NCBI GenBank assembly: GCA_020852275.1
Contig: JADZBE010000034.1
Location: forward strand, 62,001-126,000
Source: Phycisphaerales bacterium
Lineage (GTDB): Bacteria; Planctomycetota; Phycisphaerae; UBA1845
DNA length: 64,000 bases
Direction of reading: 5' to 3'
This document shows, piece after piece, positions 56,329 through 64,000 of this stretch (positions are counted from its first letter, which is position 1; each line of letters begins with the position of its first letter). The position numbers were made by a program, and so were the translations under genes. The notes beneath the pieces were generated by a model. The model ran no database searches. It was given only the letters and a program-made list of their open reading frames with translations, and had not been told where the DNA came from.

Positions 56329-57861
56329 CTACCGGCACGTCGCCTGCGCGCAGGGTTGCGCGCAACCCTCGATACAAACGGGTTCATCGGATTCCGGGCG
56401 CCACTTCGCTTTCGCCTGGCCGCGGCGGGTGACCTTCGCTGTGTGCGACTTGGGTCGGCCTTGCGCGTCGGGCTGGGTGAAGCGGATGGTTGAGCCTTCC
56501 GGCAGGGTGGTGGTGGCCGTGGCTTTGAGCTTGCCGTTGTTGGTGCATTTCAGGTCGAGCGCCGCGATGGCCGGGCAGAGGGATTCGTAGCACCCGATGT
56601 CCACCCGCGCGCCGAGGATTCGCGGGTTGCCGTCGAGGTCGGTGGGCTGCGTGACGACCGAGTCGTCGCCGGCATCGACGCACGGGGAGTCGTCGCGCAG
56701 GCGCAGGTTCTCCTTGTCGGCGTCCACGAACAACGGATCATCGCCAAAGTTCCCGACGCCGCCGAATTCTCCGCTCCAGCCCTCAACGCAAGAGTAGTTA
56801 ATGCTGCCTGCATCCAGATACAACTGGTATCGCTCCAAGGATGACCCGCGCTTGGCCGTGTTTCCCCACAGCAGGCAGTCGGTGATCACCGGCGTGGACT
56901 CATCGGAGTGGGTGATGATCCCGCCGACGAGGAAGCCCGATCGGTTCCGGAAGAGCGTGCAGTTCGTGAATCGCGCCGTGCCTGCATGGAGGTAAGCCAC
57001 GCCGGCGTAGTCTTTCGCCTTGTTATCTACAAAGAGACAATCTTTGAACGACGGATCACCGAATCCGTAGTAGGCCCCGCCAATGTCGTCGGCTGTATTG
57101 CGAAGGAACAAGCATGATACAAAGCTGGACTCGTGACTGGAGGTCCACGCATTAAAGGCTCCTCCTCTGCCTCGCGTATGGTTGTCATAGAACTCGCAGT
57201 CAAGCATCTGCGGGCTTCCGCTTGTCCAATTCGTAATCGCACAGTTTTCGTTGCTTCTAAATGTACACCGTTCAATCGTCGGGGAGGCATTCTCGTTCCA
57301 AAGGCCGCCGCCACCCGTCGCGTAGTTGTCTTCAATCACGCAGTCGACGAGCCGCAAGTCTGAGCCCACATTGTATATCCCTCCTCCTCGGCCCGCTTCC
57401 TCGTGGCGATCATTATAACTGTCGCGTATGACGATTCCGTCCAGAGTTACGGTCTGCGGCGCGCCTACCACTTGAATAACGCGAATAGAGTTGTCCAAGA
57501 CCGACTGCAAGTCGCCGATGTTCCCGCTCAGGACAGTCAGGTTCTCAAATGAGTTGCGTTGGTCACGGTCAAGCTCGTCGCCGACGAACCCACCATAAAT
57601 GGCCGTTCCGCCGTGGGGGTGGAAACTGATGTCTCGGTCACCCGTGGTCGTCGGGGTGTACATTCCCGCTGCAACCCAAAGTTCATCGCCTGGATTGGAT
57701 CGGGCGATGGCGACTTGCAGGTCACAGTGTGCGTTAGTCCAGTCAGTTCCGTTGTCCGTTCCGTTGGCGTTGACATTGACGTAAATCACTTCGGCTACAA
57801 GCCGAGAATCTAAAATCGAGAGCGGAATTGTGAGAAGAACGAGAATAGGTGCAATGCGCAT
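56329..57861 (-). CDS. Secreted right-handed beta-helix protein
   Basis: MRIAPILVLLTIPLSILDSRLVAEVIYVNVNANG signal; repeated GGG-xxx-NCxFxxN motifs. Confidence 0.82.
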   Translation of the reverse strand: MRIAPILVLLTIPLSILDSRLVAEVIYVNVNANGTDNGTDWTNAHCDLQVAIARSNPGDELWVAAGMYTPTTTGDRDISFHPHGGTAIYGGFVGDELDRDQRNSFENLTVLSGNIGDLQSVLDNSIRVIQVVGAPQTVTLDGIVIRDSYNDRHEEAGRGGGIYNVGSDLRLVDCVIEDNYATGGGGLWNENASPTIERCTFRSNENCAITNWTSGSPQMLDCEFYDNHTRGRGGAFNAWTSSHESSFVSCLFLRNTADDIGGAYYGFGDPSFKDCLFVDNKAKDYAGVAYLHAGTARFTNCTLFRNRSGFLVGGIITHSDESTPVITDCLLWGNTAKRGSSLERYQLYLDAGSINYSCVEGWSGEFGGVGNFGDDPLFVDADKENLRLRDDSPCVDAGDDSVVTQPTDLDGNPRILGARVDIGCYESLCPAIAALDLKCTNNGKLKATATTTLPEGSTIRFTQPDAQGRPKSHTAKVTRRGQAKAKWRPESDEPVCIEGCAQPCAQATCR

Positions 57862-57971
57862 AGATACCTCCCAGATGGAAAATGAATGGAATCGGCGGGT
57901 GAACCCGCGTGGAATGGGTGGAGGACCGCCGTTGACCAGATAAACGGCGGTCCTCCAAGGCTGCCAGCTCT

Positions 57972-59564
57972 CTACTCGCCGGATTGGGTTTCCCAATAAC
58001 CCATGTCAACGGTTACGACATCATCACCATCGCGATCTATTTTCCGGGTGCGCTTGCCAATGTCGTTGGATTCACTGATCGAGGAGTTGTTGCCCTTGTC
58101 AATAGAACGGGAACTACATACACCTCCACTGCAGTCCGATCCGTCGAGTATCAGGTTCGAATTGATGTTCTTGAAATTGGGGCTGACGGCCGTGTTGTGG
58201 TCGCCTTCATCCGTCCATGTCTCGAGGTCTTCGATGCATGCAAAGATGACGTCCGCCTGCACGTCGTCGTCAAAGTGGATCTGGTCGTCTTCGTTGTTGT
58301 GGTTGGTGGATTCATTGCCCCAGAGGATGCAGTTGGTCATGAGCACAAGCGATTCGGATTGCCAACTGGCCGTGTCCACGAAGATGCCGCCGCCCTTGTT
58401 GGATTCGCTGCACGTGTTCTTCGCCAGCGTCACATTGACCAGTTCCATCGGGCGCTGGCTCCAGATGCCTCCGCCCATGCCCGCGCTGTCGCCCGAGTCG
58501 CCGTCGCTGGCGATGTTCTCGTGGAATTGGCAATTAATCAGCACCGGCGCGGGACCGGTGGCCGTTGCCACCGCCAGGCCGCCGCCGAACGTGATGGCCG
58601 TGTTGTCAAGGAAATTGCACCCGGCAAGCACCACGGTGTTTGAGCCGCTACCGTGACCCGGCGTGATCCACAGGCCGCCGCCCCCGTGCTCCTGTCCGGA
58701 GGTGGTGTTGGTTCCCGTGCAGTCATTGTTCTTGAAAACGCAGTCGGTGATGGCGATGCGCGCATCGGCCACCATTCCGCCTCCGTTGGACACCGCGCTG
58801 TTGTTGTCGAACGTGCAGTTCACAAACGTCGCGTCGTCGCCAACTTCACTGGAATCGCCCTGCATGAATACCCCTCCGCCATAGTGATCCGCCGTATTGT
58901 TCTTGATCGTGCAGTTCGAAATGACCGGCTCCCCTTTCTCGATCCATATGCCGCCGCCATTGCGATCCGCTTCGTGGCTGACCGGTGGATCGGTCTCGTC
59001 GGGCCTGTCTGCCTCGCCGGCGATGATGGTAACGCCGTCGAGGATGGTGGTCGTGCCGACGCCCGAGTTGAATTTCACGACGTGCCAAGCCCGCACGATG
59101 GACGGAGAGACGACCACGACTCCAGTGAGGATGGTCTCGTAGTCCACGATGTCGCGCGCGTCGGGGTTCTGCCCCTGCAAACCCGCGTAGCCGCCGTAGA
59201 TCTCGACGCCGTCGGTGTCGATCAGAAACGTATCTTCTTCCTCGGTACCCGGGCTGTAGCTTCCCTGCGCCACTTTGATGACCCAATCGCCCGAGGCCGC
59301 GTCGACGGCCTCCGTCAGCGTCTTGTAGGCCGTGGCCCAACTGTTGCCGTTGCCGCTGCTCGAAATGCTGGCGTCGACGTACTTGACGGTGTCGGCATTA
59401 CCCACGGTCACCAACCCCAGCAGCAGGATCAGTGAGGCAGTTCCCCCCCCCCCCCCCCAACCGATGCCAGGTGCGACCTGTAACGATGTATAGTTCTTCT
59501 CGAAGCATGATGGATCCTCCTTGAAAATCACCGCCCAGCGCGCCGACCCTACGCGGGCCGTCAC
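57972..59564 (-). CDS. Secreted beta-helix protein, candidate phase-variable; the RBS-adjacent ATG at 59508 is out of frame in this sequence
   Basis: GGGIWIEKGEPVISNCTIKNNTADHYGGGVFMQG repeats; G16 tract (59443-59458) just before the hydrophobic TASLILLLGLVTVGNA signal segment. Confidence 0.8.
   Translation of the reverse strand: MTARVGSARWAVIFKEDPSCFEKNYTSLQVAPGIGWGGGGGTASLILLLGLVTVGNADTVKYVDASISSSGNGNSWATAYKTLTEAVDAASGDWVIKVAQGSYSPGTEEEDTFLIDTDGVEIYGGYAGLQGQNPDARDIVDYETILTGVVVVSPSIVRAWHVVKFNSGVGTTTILDGVTIIAGEADRPDETDPPVSHEADRNGGGIWIEKGEPVISNCTIKNNTADHYGGGVFMQGDSSEVGDDATFVNCTFDNNSAVSNGGGMVADARIAITDCVFKNNDCTGTNTTSGQEHGGGGLWITPGHGSGSNTVVLAGCNFLDNTAITFGGGLAVATATGPAPVLINCQFHENIASDGDSGDSAGMGGGIWSQRPMELVNVTLAKNTCSESNKGGGIFVDTASWQSESLVLMTNCILWGNESTNHNNEDDQIHFDDDVQADVIFACIEDLETWTDEGDHNTAVSPNFKNINSNLILDGSDCSGGVCSSRSIDKGNNSSISESNDIGKRTRKIDRDGDDVVTVDMGYWETQSGE
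59443..59458 (-). repeat. Homopolymer G16 on the coding strand
   Basis: 16 consecutive C on the + strand. Confidence 0.9.
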
Positions 59565-59918
59565 CGTGCACCACCGGGCCTATTCCTGATATCGGTGCGC
59601 GCGGCGAGAGCGGATCAATGTTTTCCAGCTTGACGGGCAGGCCGGCGAGCCGGTGGAATTGAACGGCGCGCGGTCAACGCCTAGACTTCCACGGGAGGCA
59701 TCCGCGGGCGAGTGTGGGGAGCGACAGGCGTCGGTTCGCTCGCGGCATGGGTCGGCCGGATGCATGTTTACGCGGAGTACCGCGAGAACATGCCACCCTC
59801 GCGAGAACAGGCCACTCTGTCCGGCTGGATGCGCCGCGGGAGCAGACTGCCCGCCGGGATGAATGTCGCTCTGCGGGACTGGACGTCGCCGATTTGCAAG
59901 GACGATGCACGACCGCTT

Positions 59919-60545
59919 ATGCCCGAAAAGATCGCACTCTACGGCGGGAGCTTCAACCCGATTCATCACGGGCATCTGATCGTCGCACGCCACATCGCCG
60001 AAGAGCTGCAGCTCGACCGCCTCATCTTCCTCCCCTCCGCGCAGCCGCCGCACAAGCCCACCGGCGCGCTGGCCGCAGCCGAGCACCGCTGCGCCATGGT
60101 CAAGCTGGCGATCGAGGGCGAGCACGCTTTTCAGTTCAGCGACCACGACCTGCGCGACGGACCCACCTACACCATCGACACCGTGGCGCACTTCCGCCAG
60201 GCGCTGGGCATGGACATCATCCTCTACTGGATCATCGGCTCGGACTCGCTCGTGGAGCTGACGACGTGGTACCGCGTGCGGGCGCTGGTGGACAGTTGCC
60301 GCATCGTCACCGCCGCCCGGCCCGGCTGGGAGCAGATCGACTGGAACCTGCTGCGCTCGCGGCTCAGCGAGGAGCAGATCGCCGTGCTTCAGTCCGGGGT
60401 GATGGACACGCCGCTGATGGACATCTCCGCCACGGACATCCGCCGCCGCGTCCGCTTGGGCAAGTCCATCCGCTACCTCGTCCCCGAGAAGATACGCAAC
60501 TACATCGACACCCACGGGCTGTACAAGACCGACGCCGGCGCGTAA
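59919..60545 (+). CDS. nadD: Nicotinate-nucleotide adenylyltransferase
   Basis: KIALYGGSFNPIHHGHLIVARHIAEEL, FLPSAQPPHKP, MDISATDIRRRVRLGKSIRYLVPEKIRNYI. Confidence 0.95.
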   Translation: MPEKIALYGGSFNPIHHGHLIVARHIAEELQLDRLIFLPSAQPPHKPTGALAAAEHRCAMVKLAIEGEHAFQFSDHDLRDGPTYTIDTVAHFRQALGMDIILYWIIGSDSLVELTTWYRVRALVDSCRIVTAARPGWEQIDWNLLRSRLSEEQIAVLQSGVMDTPLMDISATDIRRRVRLGKSIRYLVPEKIRNYIDTHGLYKTDAGA

Positions 60546-60625
60546 CGCCGCCCCAGTTCCGGGCGCGCAGCGACGATCCAACCCTGCGGGACTGCGGCGC
60601 TTGGACGCTGTCGGGTCGTGTCGCC

Positions 60626-60753
60626 GTGGAACGAAGGCACTGTGGAACGAAGCCACTGTGGAACGAAGGCACTGTGGCACGAAGCCACTGTGGAACGAAG
60701 GCACTGTGGAACGTAGACACTGTGGCACGAAGGCACTGTGGCACGAGGGCACT
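60626..60753. repeat. 16-bp tandem repeat, 8 units
   Basis: GTGG(A/C)ACGAAG(G/C)CACT with a 16-bp period, leading into GTGGCACCGGTTTCCAACCGGTGG. Confidence 0.9.
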
Positions 60754-60893
60754 GTGGCACCGGTTTCCAACCGGTGGCTGTAGCACAGGTTTCCAACCTG
60801 TGCCGGCTGCGGACCGACCATTCCCTTTGCAAGTGAGAAACTCGACGCACATCCATTCCCGATGCCACGCCTCCGATGCTACGATGCCTTTCG

Positions 60894-61520
60894 ATGTCAT
60901 CAAATCCCGCGCAACTCAACATCCGCGACCTTCCATTGCGCTGGCGCACGTCCGACGCATGGGGATCCCAGGTTCTCAAGCACCCGCTCGCGCTGCTCAA
61001 CGATCACGCCCATCTTGAAAAGAAAGCCGCGGCCAACGCGCTGGAGCTGTTGAACCGCTGGCCCGAGCCGTGTCCACCGGAGAACTGGGTGCAGGCGATG
61101 ACCGCCGTGGCGCGCGACGAAGTGGAGCACCTCGCGCTGGTGGTGCGACTGCTGGCCCGGCGCGGCGGGCGGCTGACGCGGACCCACGCCAACCCCTACG
61201 CCGCGGCGCTGCGCGATCTTGTTCGCCACGGCCGCGGACCGCTCGAGCTGATCGACCGCCTCCTCGTCAGCGCGCTGATCGAACTGCGGTCATGCGAGCG
61301 ATTCGAGATTCTCGCCCGGTGCTGCGACGACGCGCAGCTTGCCCGCGTCTATCGCGGCCTGTGGGCGTCGGAGGCCGGGCACTACCTCAGCTTCCTCGGA
61401 CTCGCCCGCGCGCTGCCTGACGCGACGCGCGTGGACGAGCGATGGGAGTGGATGCTGGACCGCGAGTCGCGGATCATCGCCTCCCAGCCGCCAGGCCCGC
61501 GGATGCACGGCGGCATCTAA
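60894..61520 (+). CDS. miaE: tRNA-(ms2io6A)-hydroxylase-like diiron protein
   Basis: LNDHAHLEKKAAANALELLNRW, AMTAVARDEVEHLALVVRLLARRGG, LWASEAGHYLSFLGLA. Confidence 0.85.
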   Translation: MSSNPAQLNIRDLPLRWRTSDAWGSQVLKHPLALLNDHAHLEKKAAANALELLNRWPEPCPPENWVQAMTAVARDEVEHLALVVRLLARRGGRLTRTHANPYAAALRDLVRHGRGPLELIDRLLVSALIELRSCERFEILARCCDDAQLARVYRGLWASEAGHYLSFLGLARALPDATRVDERWEWMLDRESRIIASQPPGPRMHGGI

Positions 61521-61699
61521 CCGGTGAGTGTGGCACCGGTTTCCAACCGGTGAGTGTAGCACAGGTTTCCTACCTGTGCGGTCTTGGAAAGACGCCGCGA
61601 GCTTTCAACCGTTCACGGGCAGGAAGACGCTTTACCGGAAAGCGCGAGGTTGGCGATCGCTGCGAGCAGGCCCATCGTGAGCCGCTCCCGCCTGAGTCG

Positions 61700-63850
61700 T
61701 CAGTCAAGTTGACACAGTGTCCGGTACAGGCGGCAGCGTTGGATCAGGTCGTCATGTTGACCGCTGTCCACGATGCATCCGGCATCGAGGACCACGATGC
61801 GGTCGGCGAAGCGAAACGTGCTGGGGCGGTGGGCGATCATCAGGGTTGTGCGATCGCGGGACAGCTCGCGGATGGCCTGGTGGATCTTCTCGTCGGATTC
61901 GGTGTCCACCTGGCTGGTGGCTTCGTCGAAGATGAGGATGGGCGCGTTGCGGAGGATGGCGCGGGCGATGACGAGGCGCTGGCGCTGCCCGCCGGAGAGC
62001 GCCATGCCGCCCTCGCCGACGCGCTCGTCGAAGCCGTTGCGGCGCGCGAGGATGAACTCCTCGGCGAAGGCGCGGCGGGCGGCGTCGCGGATCTGGTCCT
62101 CGGTCGCGTCGGGCGATCCGTAGGCGATGTTCTCGCGGATCGTCCCATCGAATACCACGGATTTCTGCGTCACCAGCGCGATCTGCCGGCGAAGGTCAGC
62201 AAGCCGCAGTTCCGCCAGCGGCTGGTCGTCGTACAGCACGTCGCCGCTTTGTGCGTCGTAGAATCGCAGCAGCAGGTTGACCAGCGTGGTCTTGCCCGAG
62301 CCGTTGGGACCGACGAGCGCGAGGCATTCGCCCCGCCGGAGGGTCAGCGTCAGGTCGTTCAGCGCGGGCGCGGGCGCGTGGGGGTAGGTGAAGGTCACAC
62401 CGCGAAACTCGATCGCGCGTTTCAGCGCCTCGGCGGGGCGATCGCCGCCGCGCTCCACCGCTTCCGGCGGGAGATCCAGCACCTTGAAAATCCGATCCGC
62501 GCCGGCCGATCCGCGCGAGATCCGCGTGTACACGTCCGCGACCTTGCGGATCGGGTCGAGCATCATTCCCAGCACCAGGGCGAGCTGCATGAACTCGGAG
62601 ACGTTGAGCTGCCGGTCCAACACGCGCGAGCCGAGCCAGAGGCTGACGATCGACACCCCCGTCACCGCGAGCACTTCCAGCGACGGCGGCAGGGCGGCCT
62701 GCATGCGCGCGATGCGCCGCTGCTGCGTGAACATCTTCGCATCGAGCGCATCCAGGCGGCGGCGCTCGAACTCTTCGGTCGTGTAGGCCTTGACGATGTC
62801 GATCGCTTGCAGCACCGTCGAAAGTCCGCCGATCATCACGCCGTACTGCGCCAGCAGCTTGCGATTGGCTTTGCGCACCTGCCGGCCGATCATGAGGAAC
62901 ACGCCCGCGGCGAGGGGGGCGATGACCATCACCATGAGCGTGAGGCGCGCGTCGAGGAAGATCGCCAGCGTGAGAATGAACCCGGCCTTGAGCGGCTCGG
63001 TGACGAGCTTGCCGAAGAGCGCGAGCAATCCGCGCTGAATCTCCTGGATGTCCTGCACAAACTGCGTGACGAGGTCCGACGTGCCGCGCTCGGTGAAGAA
63101 CGCCATCGGGAGCGTGAGCACCTTTTCATAAAGCTGGGCGCGCAGGCGGATCATGCCGCGCAGAACGGCCTGCGAGACGAGATACTCGGCGAGGAAGCGG
63201 AAGACGTTGGCGAGGATCGCCACCAGCGTGACAAGGACGAGGATGTACACCAGGACTCGGAGTTTGTCGTGTTCGAGGGTTTCACGGCTGACGAGCTGCG
63301 AGAGGCGGAACTTGGCGGCTTCCTTGAAGTCCAGCCCGCGCAGCGTCACGACGAAGCGCTTCAGGTTCGGACCGGCTTCGGCGCTGCTGGATGAAACGCC
63401 CACGGCGTCGAATTCGCGCGCGTCGCCTTCGTTCCCGCGTGCCACGCTGGCGAGCCATTCCGCCGCGGAAAGTCCGAGCGGCTGAATCAAGTCGCCTTCG
63501 CCGAGACCTTGATTGAACAGGACGTGGGTCGGAGATATGCGGCGGACGGCAAGGACGGCGCCCTCCGCGCGGCGCGCCAGTTCGACCTCGAAGCCCAGCC
63601 GCCGCGAGGCCACCGTGCGGTCGATCCAACCGTGCAGCCCTTCTTCGTCGAGGATCAGCTTGAGAACCGGCAGCGCGCCCGCCAAGCTGGCGGCGTGCAG
63701 CCCGGCGAACAGCAGCGCGCAGGCGAATCCCGTCAGGAGCAGGCGGCGAAACCGCCACGTGTAGCCGAGTGTGCGCATGAACTGCGCGGAAATCACCCTG
63801 GATTTCGGCGCCCGCTGATGGTCATCGGAGATGAGCTTCGTCAGGTCCAT
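61700..63850 (-). CDS. ABC exporter (MsbA-like, fused TMD-NBD) with large extracytoplasmic insertion
   Basis: LVGPNGSGKTTLVNLLLRF, ALSGGQRQRLVIARAILRNAPILIFDEATSQVDTESD; PDZ-like segment between TM1 and TM2. Confidence 0.92.
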   Translation of the reverse strand: MDLTKLISDDHQRAPKSRVISAQFMRTLGYTWRFRRLLLTGFACALLFAGLHAASLAGALPVLKLILDEEGLHGWIDRTVASRRLGFEVELARRAEGAVLAVRRISPTHVLFNQGLGEGDLIQPLGLSAAEWLASVARGNEGDAREFDAVGVSSSSAEAGPNLKRFVVTLRGLDFKEAAKFRLSQLVSRETLEHDKLRVLVYILVLVTLVAILANVFRFLAEYLVSQAVLRGMIRLRAQLYEKVLTLPMAFFTERGTSDLVTQFVQDIQEIQRGLLALFGKLVTEPLKAGFILTLAIFLDARLTLMVMVIAPLAAGVFLMIGRQVRKANRKLLAQYGVMIGGLSTVLQAIDIVKAYTTEEFERRRLDALDAKMFTQQRRIARMQAALPPSLEVLAVTGVSIVSLWLGSRVLDRQLNVSEFMQLALVLGMMLDPIRKVADVYTRISRGSAGADRIFKVLDLPPEAVERGGDRPAEALKRAIEFRGVTFTYPHAPAPALNDLTLTLRRGECLALVGPNGSGKTTLVNLLLRFYDAQSGDVLYDDQPLAELRLADLRRQIALVTQKSVVFDGTIRENIAYGSPDATEDQIRDAARRAFAEEFILARRNGFDERVGEGGMALSGGQRQRLVIARAILRNAPILIFDEATSQVDTESDEKIHQAIRELSRDRTTLMIAHRPSTFRFADRIVVLDAGCIVDSGQHDDLIQRCRLYRTLCQLD

Positions 63851-64000
63851 CGGTCAGTCCGGGTATCGCTCATTCGCGTCCGGCGTGAGGCGTTGACTCC
63901 TCCCTTGCTCACGGCGGAAGGTTCGGCGAGTCGAGGCGTTACGCTCCTCCCGCTCCAGGGGACGGCGAAGCGGACGCCGGGTGTGCCTGCTGATAGAGTT

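Noticed and set aside
61442-63394. 650-aa + strand ORF
   Set aside because: Antisense shadow of the ABC exporter.

Overview
This is a 64 kb GC-rich chromosomal window. Gene content (paired DUF1800/DUF1501 genes, secreted beta-helix proteins, a PilM/N/O plus secretin cluster) suggests a planctomycete; this is inference. The centrepiece is a complete, compact type II-C CRISPR-Cas locus at about 14,970-21,716. It has a candidate minus-strand tracrRNA, cas9 (1,059 aa from the first ATG), cas1, cas2, and an array of 28 full 36-bp repeats plus one degenerate terminal repeat, giving 28 spacers of 29-31 nt. The anti-repeat upstream of cas9 matches the array repeat at 30/36 positions. Five of the six differences become G.U wobbles only if both crRNA and tracrRNA are read from the minus strand. 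This places both RNAs on the strand opposite the cas genes and puts the array directly downstream of efp in the same orientation. One spacer contains a perfect tRNA T-arm. Other notable signals are: a 16-G homopolymer that puts a well-placed ATG and signal peptide of a secreted beta-helix protein out of frame (candidate phase variation); short dispersed repeats inserted in frame in polA, a membrane MutS-like gene and a fused glycosyltransferase; a 165-bp MITE-like element with perfect 16-bp terminal inverted repeats; dRS3-like palindromes; and a PDZ-like insertion in an ABC exporter. The rest is ordinary housekeeping (metB-like, hemL, capD-like, efp, polA, nadD, miaE-like, ALDH) and a type IV pilus/type II secretion-like cluster. 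I recognised no rRNA or tRNA genes. No database or folding software was used, so novelty claims need searches.
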